Shown here one piece after another: positions 44,980-52,888 of a DNA stretch of 64,000 bases. The DNA is taken from positions 1 to 64,000 of the forward strand of contig NZ_JARHUC010000003.1 of NCBI RefSeq assembly GCF_029223255.1. The letters are read 5' to 3'. Each line of letters opens with the position of its first letter. Positions within the stretch are counted from its first letter, which is position 1. Below the pieces are notes generated by a model, which was not told the DNA's origin, did not search any database, and saw only the letters and a program-made list of their open reading frames with translations. Both the position numbers and the translations under genes were made by a program. The DNA comes from Albimonas marina (lineage in GTDB: Bacteria > Pseudomonadota > Alphaproteobacteria > Rhodobacterales > Rhodobacteraceae).

Positions 44980-46282
44980 AGTCGAAATCGGCCTCGCCGG
45001 CCTTGGGATCCTGTTCTTCCTGATCGCCCTTCGGGTTCCGATCGGCTTCTCGCTGATCGCGGTCAGCTTCGGCGGCCTGTGGTACCTGATGAGCTGGCGG
45101 GTCGCCTGGGGCGCGCTGGCGGTGATGCCCTACCAGTTCGCGGCGAACTGGGTGCTGAGTTCGGTGCCGATGTTCCTGATGCTGGGATTCATCTGCTACC
45201 ACACGAACCTGACCAAGGGGATGTTCCACGCGGCCAAGGTCTGGACGGCGGCGCTGCCGGGCGGTCTCGCGATCGCGGCGATCTTCGGCTCGGCCGGCTT
45301 CGCGGCGGTCTCGGGCTCGTCCATCGCCTGCTCGGCCGCGATGGGGCGCATCGCCGTCCCGGAGATGATGAAGCAGAAGTACGACGCCGAGCTCGCCACG
45401 GGCACGGTCGCCGTCGCGGGCACCATCGGCGCGCTGATCCCGCCCTCGATCATCCTGATCCTCTACGGCGTGATCTCCCAGCAGCCGATCTCGGACCTGT
45501 TCCTGGGCGGCATCTCGGCGGGCATCATCTCGGGCATCGGCTACGTGATCGTGGTCCTGATCCGCGTGAAGCTGAACCCGAACCTCGCGCCGCCCTACAC
45601 CGGCGCCGAGCCGATGTCGGAGAAGATCGCGGCGCTGAAGGGCACCTGGCCGATCCTGCTGGTGATGGTCGGCATCTTCGGGGGCCTGTTCGGCGGCGTC
45701 TTCACCCCCACCGAGGCCGGCGCCATCGGCGCGTTCCTCGCCTGCATCGTGGCCGCGGTCCAGGGCCAGCTGAGCTGGGAGCGGTTCCGCAAGGCCGGCG
45801 AGGAGACGGTGACCGCCACCGCCGCCCTGATCGTGATCGCCATCGGCGCCACGCTGCTGACGCGGTTCCTGACCCTGTCGGGCGCGGGCGACTACATCTC
45901 GGAGTCGGTGCTCTCGATCGGCGCCTCGCCGTTCATGCTGCTGGTGGGCATCATCCTGATCTACCTGCTGATGGGCATGTTCCTCGAGCCGCTGGGCGCG
46001 ATGCTGCTGACCCTGCCGATCGTTCTGCCGATCGTGGGCGACGCGGGCTGGAGCCTGGTGTGGTTCGGCGTGCTGCTGTGCAAGCTGCTGGAGATCGGCA
46101 TGATCACCCCGCCGATCGGGATGAACGTGTTCGTGATCAAGGGCGTGGTCGGCAACCTGGTCTCGACCACGCAGATCTTCCGCGGCGTGTTCTGGTTCCT
46201 GGTCATGGACCTTCTGGTCATGGCCCTGCTGGCCGCCTTCCCGGGGATCGTGCTGTTCCTGCCGGCGACGCTGGGCAACTGA
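44972..46282 (+). CDS. dctM: TRAP transporter large permease (DctM family)
   Basis: This 436-residue inner-membrane protein has about 11-12 helices. Family signatures are LRVPIGFSLI near the start, SSVPMFLMLGFICYHTNLTK, AIFGSAGFAAVSGSSIACSA, TVAVAGTIGALIPPSIILIL, GGVFTPTEAGAIGAF and GMITPPIGMNVFVIKG. It carries the elevator-type transport path and the sodium sites. ATG 44972 overlaps the dctQ stop; an upstream in-frame ATG inside dctQ was rejected. A strong terminator follows. Confidence 0.92.
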   Translation: MSEVEIGLAGLGILFFLIALRVPIGFSLIAVSFGGLWYLMSWRVAWGALAVMPYQFAANWVLSSVPMFLMLGFICYHTNLTKGMFHAAKVWTAALPGGLAIAAIFGSAGFAAVSGSSIACSAAMGRIAVPEMMKQKYDAELATGTVAVAGTIGALIPPSIILILYGVISQQPISDLFLGGISAGIISGIGYVIVVLIRVKLNPNLAPPYTGAEPMSEKIAALKGTWPILLVMVGIFGGLFGGVFTPTEAGAIGAFLACIVAAVQGQLSWERFRKAGEETVTATAALIVIAIGATLLTRFLTLSGAGDYISESVLSIGASPFMLLVGIILIYLLMGMFLEPLGAMLLTLPIVLPIVGDAGWSLVWFGVLLCKLLEIGMITPPIGMNVFVIKGVVGNLVSTTQIFRGVFWFLVMDLLVMALLAAFPGIVLFLPATLGN

Positions 46283-46309
46283 CCGCCGGCCGTCCGGCCT
46301 GAAACGACG

Positions 46310-46343
46310 CCGCCCGCCCCGGGGGACCGGGGCGGGCGGTTTT
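46310..46343 (+). terminator. Intrinsic terminator of the TRAP operon
   Basis: A perfect 13-bp stem (46310-46322 with 46327-46339) with a GGGA loop is followed directly by TTTTCGTTT. It lies 27 bp after the dctM stop and is the clearest rho-independent terminator in the window. Confidence 0.9.
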
Positions 46344-46383
46344 CGTTTCCGAGGGATCTTTCCGCGGCGGGCGCGGTCCGGGA

Positions 46384-47316
46384 TCAGCCGAGCGCGGGCA
46401 GGATGCGCTCGATCTCGGCGCGGTGCTTCTCGTACTGGGCGGGCAGCTTCAGCGCCTGGCCCAGGGCCTCCGCGGGCTCGTCCACCGCGAAGCCGGGCGC
46501 GTCGGTCGCGATCTCGAACAGGACGCCCCCCGGCTCGCGGAAATAGACCGAGCGGAAGTAGTTCCGGTCCCGCTGGTCGGTGACCTGCATGCGGTGGTCG
46601 CGGGTCAGCGCCTCGGCCATCGCCGCCTGCTCGGCGTCGTCGCGGGCGCGGAAGGCGATGTGGTGGACCGAGCCGCGGCCCATGCGGGCGGGCATCGAGC
46701 CGGGCGCCTCCACCAGCTCGATCACCGAGCCGTATGGGCCGTCCACCGCCTCCATCCGCACCACCGGCCCGTCGCGACCGGTCTCGGCGAAGCCGAAGAC
46801 GTCGCGCAGGATCGCGGCCGTCGGGGCGACGGCGCGCAGCAGCAGGCGCACGCCGTGCATGCCGCGGATCGCCATTTCGGCGGGAATGTCCGAGGCCGCC
46901 CAGGCGGGCTCGTCCCCGGCGCCCGCGACCTCGACCAGCGCCAGGCGCATGCCGTCGGGATCGCGGAAGGGCAGGATCGTCTCGCCGAAGCGGGTCTCGG
47001 GCGCGCAGACGTCGAGGCCCGCGTCCTCCAGCCGCTGCGCCCACCACTCGGTCGCGCCGGCGGGCACGCGGAACAGCGTCTCCTGCGTCTCGCCCGCGCC
47101 CAGGCGGCCGGGGGCGGCCTGCTCCCACGGGAAGAAGGTGAGGATCGAGCCGGGGGCCCCGGCCTCGTCGCCGTAATAGAAGTGGTAGGCGGAGGGGTCG
47201 TCGAAATTGACCGTCTTCTTCACCAGCCGCAGCCCCAGGACGCGGGTGTAGACGTCGAGGTTGCGCCGCGCGTTCCCCGCGACGGCGGTGACGTGGTGCA
47301 GGGGGTGCGCGGTCAT
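46384..47316 (-). CDS. Ring-cleaving dioxygenase of the VOC family (MhqO/PcpA-like)
   Basis: This 310-residue protein is built from two vicinal-oxygen-chelate modules. It begins MTAHPLHHVTAVAGNARRNL, with the first metal His in HHVTAV, and has LVKKTVNFDDPSAYHFYYGD. The second half has GSVHHIAFRARDDAEQ and the Glu ligand in PGGVLFEIATDAPGFAVDEP. Such iron enzymes open hydroquinone- or catechol-type rings. It is divergent from the LysR-type regulator at 47503, which probably controls it. Confidence 0.88.
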   Translation of the reverse strand: MTAHPLHHVTAVAGNARRNLDVYTRVLGLRLVKKTVNFDDPSAYHFYYGDEAGAPGSILTFFPWEQAAPGRLGAGETQETLFRVPAGATEWWAQRLEDAGLDVCAPETRFGETILPFRDPDGMRLALVEVAGAGDEPAWAASDIPAEMAIRGMHGVRLLLRAVAPTAAILRDVFGFAETGRDGPVVRMEAVDGPYGSVIELVEAPGSMPARMGRGSVHHIAFRARDDAEQAAMAEALTRDHRMQVTDQRDRNYFRSVYFREPGGVLFEIATDAPGFAVDEPAEALGQALKLPAQYEKHRAEIERILPALG

Positions 47317-47406
47317 GATCGGTCTCCGGTTGCTGGGGCGGAACGAGGCGACGCCTCGGGTTGACGCAAAGATAGGCCGGGGATGTTTCACGATGAAGCC
47401 GCGCCT

Positions 47407-47424
47407 CATTGCATCCATGCAATG
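47407..47424. promoter_or_regulatory. Palindrome between the dioxygenase and LysR genes
   Basis: CATTGCAT-CC-ATGCAATG (8-bp arms, 2-nt centre) contains a T-N11-A LysR box and lies 79 bp before the LysR start and 91 bp before the dioxygenase start. It is a good candidate LysR regulator site. Confidence 0.6.
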
Positions 47425-47502
47425 TCGCCTTGGCGAATCTGCAGTGTTCGTGTTCATCTTTGAAACCTGTTCCCGGCCGGAGCGACCCCTTTGCCGGACC
47501 TT

Positions 47503-48393
47503 ATGACCTCGCTGTCGTGGGAGGATTTCCGCCTGGTCGGCGCGGTGGCCGAGACCGGGAGCCTGCCCGCCGCCGCCCGCCGGCTGGAGCTGAGCCACTC
47601 CACCGTCTTCCGCCGCCTCGCCCGCATCGAGGAGGCCGTCGGCGCGCCCCTGTTCGAGCGGGGGCGGGAGGGCTACGTGGCGACGCCCGCGGGCGAGGAG
47701 ATGGTCGCCGCCGCCGAGGCCATGGCCGAGGGCGCCGCCGCCTTCGCCTCGCGCATCGAGAAGCGGGAGATCGCGCCGGCGGGCGACCTGCGCATCGCCA
47801 CCTCCGACGCGCTGCTGCAGGCGCTGCTGACCCCGCTGTTGGCGGACTTCCGGCGCGACTACCCCGAGGTGCGGCTGGAGCTGGCGCTGGGCAACCGCTC
47901 GCTCAACCTCTCGCGCCGGGATGCGGACGTGGCGGTGCGCGCCACCGACCGCCCGCCCGAGACGCTGGTGGGGCGGCGCGTGGCGGGCCTGGGCTGGGCG
48001 CTCTACGCCGCCGTCGACGCGCCGCTGGCCGCGGCCGCCGGCCCCTGGGTGGGGCCGTCCGACGAGCTTGCGGACCTGCCGTCGGCGGCGCTGACGCGGG
48101 CGCGGGCGCCGAGGGGCGAGGCGGCCTGGCGGGTGAACTCGGTGATCGCGATGGCCGAGGCGATCGGGCAGGGGGCCGGCGTCGGCTACCTGCCCTGCTT
48201 CGTGGGCGACGCGCGGCTGGACCTGCGCCGCCTGGGCTCGCCGGAGCCGGAGCTCGCCGCCGGCCTGTGGCTGCTGACCCATCCCGACCTGCGCCGCGCC
48301 CCGCGGGTGCGGGCGTTCCTCGACGTCGTCGGCGGGCGGCTGGCGGGGATGCGCGGCTTCCTCTCGGGCGAGCGGCCGCGCGCCGGAGACTGA
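47503..48393 (+). CDS. LysR family transcriptional regulator
   Basis: This 296-residue protein has an N-terminal winged helix (WEDFRLVGAVAETGSLPAAA, then RRLELSHSTVFRRLARIEEA) and APLFERGREGYVATPAGEEM. The effector-binding domain follows (GDLRIATSDALLQALLTPLL, LALGNRSLNLSRRDADVAVR). ATG 47503 is preferred to the upstream TTG at 47491. It is divergent from the ring-cleaving dioxygenase with a palindrome between them. Members of this type often sense quinones or aromatics when next to MhqO-like genes. Confidence 0.9.
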   Translation: MTSLSWEDFRLVGAVAETGSLPAAARRLELSHSTVFRRLARIEEAVGAPLFERGREGYVATPAGEEMVAAAEAMAEGAAAFASRIEKREIAPAGDLRIATSDALLQALLTPLLADFRRDYPEVRLELALGNRSLNLSRRDADVAVRATDRPPETLVGRRVAGLGWALYAAVDAPLAAAAGPWVGPSDELADLPSAALTRARAPRGEAAWRVNSVIAMAEAIGQGAGVGYLPCFVGDARLDLRRLGSPEPELAAGLWLLTHPDLRRAPRVRAFLDVVGGRLAGMRGFLSGERPRAGD

Positions 48394-48488
48394 GGGCCGC
48401 GGCCCTTGCCTCGGGCGCCCCGATCCGGTGCAAAGGGCGCTGGAACCGCTGGGCGCAACGCCGGCGGAGAGATGGGAGAGACGCGGGC

Positions 48489-49271
48489 ATGAAGGTCGCG
48501 GGCAAGGTCGTGGTGGTGACGGGCGCGGGCGGCGGCATCGGTGAGGGGCTGGCGCGCCGCTTCGCCGCCGAAGGGGCGGCGAAGGTGGTGGTCTCCGACC
48601 TCGACCCCGCGCGGACCGAGCGGGTGGCGGCCGAGATCGGCGGCCTGGGCTTCGCCTGCGACGTCTCCGACCCCGCCCGGCTGGAGGCGCTGGTCGCGTT
48701 CGCCGAGGCCGAGGCGGGGCCGGTGGGCCTGTGGTGCTCGAACGCCGGCGTGGGCTGGGCGGACCCGGTGCTGGGGCAGGTGGGCAGCTCTCCCGACTCG
48801 GCCTGGCAGAAGGGCTGGGACGTGAACGTGATGGCCCATGTCCGCGCGGCCCGGCTGCTGACGCCGAAGATGGCGGAGCGGGGCGGCGGGTGGTTTCTGC
48901 ACACCGTCTCGGCCGCGGGTCTGCTCAGCCAGATCGACGGGGCGGTCTACGCCACCACCAAGCATGCCGCGATCGGCTTCGCCGAGGCGCTGGCGATCAC
49001 CCACCGCGACGACGGGATCCGGGTCGCGGTGCTTTGCCCGCAGGGGGTGGACACCGAGATGCTGCGCGGGCTCGAGGGCGGCGCGCAGGGCGTCGACGGG
49101 GTGCTGACCCCAGAGGACGTGGCCCAGAGCGTGATCGAAGGGCTGGAGGCCGAGAGCTTCCTGATCCTGCCCCACGCCCAGGTGCGCGACTACATGGCCA
49201 ACAAGGCCTCGAACTACGACCGCTGGCTGGCGGGCATGGCCAAGCTGCGCCGGAAGATCAACGGCGGCTGA
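48489..49271 (+). CDS. Short-chain dehydrogenase/reductase (SDR)
   Basis: This 260-residue classical SDR has VVTGAGGGIGEGLARRF (TGxxxGxG), an acidic residue at the end of strand 2 (VVSDLD, suggesting NAD), SNAGVGWADP in place of NNAG, HTVSAAGLLSQ with the catalytic Ser, and YATTKHAAIGF with Tyr and Lys. GGAGAG precedes the start. It lies 95 bp after the LysR gene in the same direction and may be unrelated to it. The substrate is unknown. Confidence 0.88.
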   Translation: MKVAGKVVVVTGAGGGIGEGLARRFAAEGAAKVVVSDLDPARTERVAAEIGGLGFACDVSDPARLEALVAFAEAEAGPVGLWCSNAGVGWADPVLGQVGSSPDSAWQKGWDVNVMAHVRAARLLTPKMAERGGGWFLHTVSAAGLLSQIDGAVYATTKHAAIGFAEALAITHRDDGIRVAVLCPQGVDTEMLRGLEGGAQGVDGVLTPEDVAQSVIEGLEAESFLILPHAQVRDYMANKASNYDRWLAGMAKLRRKINGG

Positions 49272-49480
49272 AGCCAGAGGGGCTGCGGCCCCGGCCGAGC
49301 CTGACTCGCGCCGCCGGAGGATCGCGCGGCGGCGGCGTCCCGAAACCCTCGCGCCAGGCGCCGCCCTCGCCCCGCGCCGCGGGCGGACCCGTCGCGCCGG
49401 GCGCGACGGCGGCCGCGGCGCCTGCCTCCGGTTGCGGGACGGCCGAGGTTCGGCTCGGGGCGGCGGGCCGAAAAGCGACG

Positions 49481-49505
49481 GGCGCGCCGACATGATCGGC
49501 GCGCC
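49481..49505 (-). terminator. Hairpin terminator for the HPt-like gene
   Basis: A perfect 10-bp stem GGCGCGCCGA (49481-49490) pairs with 49496-49505 across a 5-nt loop. Read on the minus strand it is followed after a few bases by CTTTTCGG. It lies 36 bp after the stop of the gene at 49542. Confidence 0.6.
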
Positions 49506-49541
49506 GCGGTCAGGCGTTCTCGGAGATCGAGGGCCGGCGGG

Positions 49542-49919
49542 TCAGCCGGCGGGGCGCAGGAGGCTGGCCGAGAGCGCGGCCTCTCCGCAGCGCAGCAGGC
49601 GCTGGCCCACGGCATGGGCGGCGGTGCGGTCGAGGCACTGGCAGCAGTCCTCGAGCGACTCGGCCTGCAGGGCCAGCGCGGTCAGGCCGATGCGGGGCGC
49701 GATGGCGGCCAGCTCGCGGGCGAGACGGCCGAGGCGGGTCCAGGACTCCTCCTCCAGCGCGCGCTCGATCGCGACCAGCCGGTCGGTCGCCTCCAGCAGG
49801 CCGTCGTCCACCAGCTCGGCGCATTCGTCGGGGCCGAGCGCGGCTTCCAGCGCCTTCAGGGCCTCCAGGTCCAGGGCCGCCTCGGTCCGCCGCGGGGCCA
49901 GTCGGGTCACGGTGCTCAT
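49542..49919 (-). CDS. Small helical protein resembling an HPt domain without the histidine
   Basis: This 125-residue cytoplasmic protein is almost entirely helical. The pattern LEALKALEAALGPDECAELV, LEATDRLVAIERALEEES, RLARELAAIAPRIGLTALAL and QAESLEDCC follows a histidine phosphotransfer (HPt) four-helix bundle. Where HPt proteins have the phospho-accepting His (AHxLKGSA), this one reads ARELAAIAP, with no His. It may be a pseudo-HPt that binds a kinase or response regulator without relaying phosphate, or an unrelated helical protein. The start at 49919 is chosen at MSTVTRLAPRR; an upstream ATG is possible. No kinase is nearby. Confidence 0.6.
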   Translation of the reverse strand: MSTVTRLAPRRTEAALDLEALKALEAALGPDECAELVDDGLLEATDRLVAIERALEEESWTRLGRLARELAAIAPRIGLTALALQAESLEDCCQCLDRTAAHAVGQRLLRCGEAALSASLLRPAG

Positions 49920-50096
49920 GGTGCTGCTCCCATTCCGGGGCCGGGCGTCGCGACCGGCCGTTTCCACCTCACCGAGGCAGGGGATAGCGCGGCGAGAATG
50001 AAAGCGGAGTTGACGGAATCGCCCGCCAACCCCTGATTTTGGTTACCGAATTTTGAACCGGACGTCCCGCAACGGGACGCCTCCGCGGCCCCGCGT

Positions 50097-51164
50097 TCAG
50101 CGCAGCGCGGCGGCGGGGCGGATCTCGCCCACCGCCAGGCCGCGGCGGTTGACCTGGGGCGGGTTCAGGCGGCGCGCGATCTCGGGATGCCCCGCCTCGA
50201 CCAGGCCCAGCCGGACCAGGATCGCGGCCATGGCGCATTCCGAGGCGCGGGTGCCGCCGTCGTCGATCTTCACCGCCACGCCGAGGCCCAGCCCGGGGAG
50301 AATCGCGCCGAAGACGCCCTCGGCCCCGGTCTTGATCGCGCCCTGGCCGCCCAGCGCGCGCATCATGCCCGTGCAGGCCCTGCCCTCGCCGGCGACGAGG
50401 TCGGGATGCGCCATCATCGCCTCGACCAGCGCGGTCGCCGCGGCCTCCCGCGCGCGGCCCAGCCCCTGCGGGCGGGCCATGCGGGCGAGCGACGCGGCGA
50501 AGCCCTTCAGCGTGGTCGCGAAGTTGGGGGCCGAGCAGCCGTCGATCCCGTAGCCGAGGTCCGGGTCGCCCGTCATCTCGGCGATCGCCTCGCGCGCAGC
50601 CTTCTGCACGGGGTGGTCGACCTCGTGGTATTCCGAGCCAGCCCCGAGATGTCGGTTCAGCGTCAGGAAGCCCGCGTGCTTGCCCGAGCAGTTGTTGTGC
50701 GTCTGGTCGGGGCACGTGCAGGCGCGGATCAGCCCCTCGCGCGCCTCGCGGTCGTCGGGGACCTGGGGGCCGCAGCGCAGGTCGGGCTCGCCCAGGCCCA
50801 GCTCCGAGAGCCAGGCGGCGACGCGGGTGGTGTGGATCGCCGCCCCGTTGTGCGAGGCGCAGGCGAGCGCCAGCTGCTCCGTGCCCAGGCCCGCGGCGGC
50901 GGCGGCGCCGCTTTCGACCAGGGGCAGGGCCTGGAGCATCTTGCACGACGAGCGGGGGTAGACGACGCGGGACGGATCCCCCCAGGCCTCGACCACCTCG
51001 CCCGAGGGGGTGCAGATCGCGATCACGCCGCGGTGAACGCTTTCGATCATGCCGCCGCGGACCGTCTCGACCAGGATCTGCGAGAAGTCGGGCGCGGCGG
51101 CGTCCACCTGCGCGGGCGCGGTCACGGCGGTCGCCGAGGGGGCGGCGGGGGCGGGGTCGGTCAT
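50097..51164 (-). CDS. L-asparaginase, Rhizobium-type (AnsA/asparaginase II family)
   Basis: This 355-residue protein of the class 3 (thermolabile, R. etli ReAV-like) asparaginase family is unrelated to the E. coli enzymes. Signature segments are GGMIESVHRGVIAICTPSGE, VVYPRSSCKMLQALPLVESG with the Ser-Ser-x-Lys active site, LACASHNGAAIH, DQTHNNCSGKHAGFLTL with zinc-binding Cys and Lys, and GYGIDGCSAPNFATTLKGF. It hydrolyses asparagine to aspartate and ammonia. The ATG overlaps the sigma factor stop by 4 bp (ATGA), so it is translationally coupled to it, an unusual pairing. Confidence 0.9.
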   Translation of the reverse strand: MTDPAPAAPSATAVTAPAQVDAAAPDFSQILVETVRGGMIESVHRGVIAICTPSGEVVEAWGDPSRVVYPRSSCKMLQALPLVESGAAAAAGLGTEQLALACASHNGAAIHTTRVAAWLSELGLGEPDLRCGPQVPDDREAREGLIRACTCPDQTHNNCSGKHAGFLTLNRHLGAGSEYHEVDHPVQKAAREAIAEMTGDPDLGYGIDGCSAPNFATTLKGFAASLARMARPQGLGRAREAAATALVEAMMAHPDLVAGEGRACTGMMRALGGQGAIKTGAEGVFGAILPGLGLGVAVKIDDGGTRASECAMAAILVRLGLVEAGHPEIARRLNPPQVNRRGLAVGEIRPAAALR

Positions 51165-51802
51165 TCGTTCAGCTCCACCGAGAAGTCGTCGCCCAGCGCC
51201 TCTCGCAGCCGCGCGAAGGCGAGGCGCAGGCGGGACTTCACGGTCCCCAGCGGCGCCCCGGTCGCCTGGGCGATCTCGGCCTGGGTGAGGCCCGCGTAAA
51301 AGGTCAGGCGCACCGCTTCAAGCTGTTCCTTGCCCAGGCTCTCGAGCGCCGCGCGCACGCGGGCGTCGCGGTCGGCGGCGGCGGCGGCGCGGGCGGGATC
51401 CTCGGGCGGGTCGGGCTGGAACAGGGGGTCGTTGGGATCGGGCGCCGGGCGCGCCTGCCGGCGCAGCAGGTCGATGCGCCGGTTGCGCGCGATGGCGTAG
51501 ATCCAGGTCGCCACCCCCGCCTTGGCGGGATCGTAGGTCGAGGCGCGCCGCCAGACCGAGACGAAGACATCCTGCGTCGCCTCCTCGACCACGTCGGGAT
51601 GGGCGCCGCCGCGCAGCAGGAAGGCGCGGATGCGCCCGGCGTAGCGGGCGAAGATCTCGGCGAAGGCGGCGCGGTCGTCGGCGGCGGCGAGGCGGGCGAG
51701 CAGCTCGGCGTCGGTGAGCGCGCCGCCTTCCGCAGCGGCGCCCTCCGGGCCCGCTCCGCCGGCGCGGTCGTCGGGCGTGTCTGGGCGCGGCGCGTCGGGC
51801 AT
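51161..51802 (-). CDS. ECF RNA polymerase sigma factor (RpoE/ECF11-like)
   Basis: This 213-residue sigma factor has region 2 at about 35-105 (AFAEIFARYAGRIRAFLLRG, EEATQDVFVSVWRRASTYDP, GVATWIYAIARNRRIDLLRR) and region 4 at about 150-205 (LTFYAGLTQAEIAQATGAPL, GTVKSRLRLAFARLREALG). The region 2 pattern resembles Rhodobacter RpoE, which answers to singlet oxygen through a zinc anti-sigma factor ChrR. No ChrR or other anti-sigma gene is adjacent: the next gene, overlapping by 4 bp, is an asparaginase. The first 30 residues are low-complexity. The regulon is unknown. Confidence 0.9.
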   Translation of the reverse strand: MPDAPRPDTPDDRAGGAGPEGAAAEGGALTDAELLARLAAADDRAAFAEIFARYAGRIRAFLLRGGAHPDVVEEATQDVFVSVWRRASTYDPAKAGVATWIYAIARNRRIDLLRRQARPAPDPNDPLFQPDPPEDPARAAAAADRDARVRAALESLGKEQLEAVRLTFYAGLTQAEIAQATGAPLGTVKSRLRLAFARLREALGDDFSVELNE

Positions 51803-52095
51803 GAAGTCGGGCTGGGTCCGTCGTGAAAGGTCTGTGTCGGCGGCGCCGGCCCCCGCTGGGTGCGGCGGACCGGCGTCATGATGCGCGGGCGGGCGCGGCG
51901 GGGTGGCGCCGTCGCCCGATTTGCGTCTAGATTAGGCCGCATCGCGTCGGCAGGAAAGACCGGCGCGCGAACCGGCGGACGCGCCCGCCGGCGACAGGAG
52001 AGCACGGCCGCCCCCGCGGCCGTCTCGGGACGTCGCCGCAAGGGCTCGCCGACGGAAGCAGGCAGAACGGCGATTGCAGGCGAATCGAGGCGAGC

Positions 52096-52659
52096 ATGAA
52101 GGCTGAGGCGAAACGCGCGGGCATGAAGCGCATCGGCGCGCGGCTTGCGGCTGTGGCGCTGGCCCTGGCGGCGGTGCAGACGGCGCCGGTCCAGGCGGCC
52201 GCGCAGCAGTCCACCAACCGGGTCGAGGCGTTCCGGGACTGGTCCGTTTTCACCGCGGACGCGGGGGGGCCGGTCTGCTGGATCGTCACCCAGCCGCAGA
52301 GCTCGGTGGCCAAGCGGGGCGGCAAGCCGGTGCAGGTCCAGCGGGGCGACATCTACCTGACGGTGGCCGTGCGCCCCCGTCAGGGCGTGAAGAACGAGAT
52401 CGCGATGGTCGCGGGCTATCCGTTCAAGGAAGGCTCGACCGTCGAGGCGGAGATCGGCTCGAAGAAGTTCGAGCTGTTCACCGAGGGCGAGAACGCCTGG
52501 ACCTATCCCAACGACGACGGCGACATCATCACCGCGATGAAGGCCGGCGCGGCGGTGGTCCTGACGGGCGTCTCCGCGCGCGGGACCACCACGATCGACC
52601 GCTTCTCGCTGCTGGGCTTCACCGACGCGCTGACCTCGGCCCAGACCCGCTGCAAGTGA
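52096..52659 (+). CDS. Invasion-associated locus B (IalB) family protein
   Basis: This 187-residue periplasmic protein has a signal peptide (about 1-36, ending VQAAAQ). The mature domain has FRDWSVFTADAGGPVCWIVT, YLTVAVRPRQGVKNEIAMVA, EIGSKKFELFTEGENAWTYP and a C-terminal Cys, all typical of the IalB fold. The family is widespread in alphaproteobacteria; outside Bartonella its role is unclear. A start nine codons later (52123) is possible; 52096 has GAGG at good spacing. It lies just upstream of rlmN, a conserved neighbour in this group. Confidence 0.88.
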   Translation: MKAEAKRAGMKRIGARLAAVALALAAVQTAPVQAAAQQSTNRVEAFRDWSVFTADAGGPVCWIVTQPQSSVAKRGGKPVQVQRGDIYLTVAVRPRQGVKNEIAMVAGYPFKEGSTVEAEIGSKKFELFTEGENAWTYPNDDGDIITAMKAGAAVVLTGVSARGTTTIDRFSLLGFTDALTSAQTRCK

Positions 52660-52888
52660 GGCGCGCCGCCCTTGCGGGCGGCGATCCGGGAGCGGCCCGG
52701 CGGCCGCGGGGCGGGGCGCAGGCGCCGCTTCGGGCGCGCGGATGACGCGGCGGCGCGCGCCCCTCTTGGACGGGCGCGGCGGAAATGCTATGTGACGGCC
52801 TGCGCGCCCTCCGCACCTCGCGGGGGGCGCAGCCTTTCGCGCGGACCGCACCGGCGGTCCCCGCGTCCGACCCGACCCGGAGAGAGCC

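Noticed and set aside
44969-47422. A long minus-strand frame antisense to dctM
   Set aside because: The translation is His/Asp/Arg-rich nonsense opposite a clear DctM protein, and its other end is an out-of-frame shadow of the dioxygenase gene.
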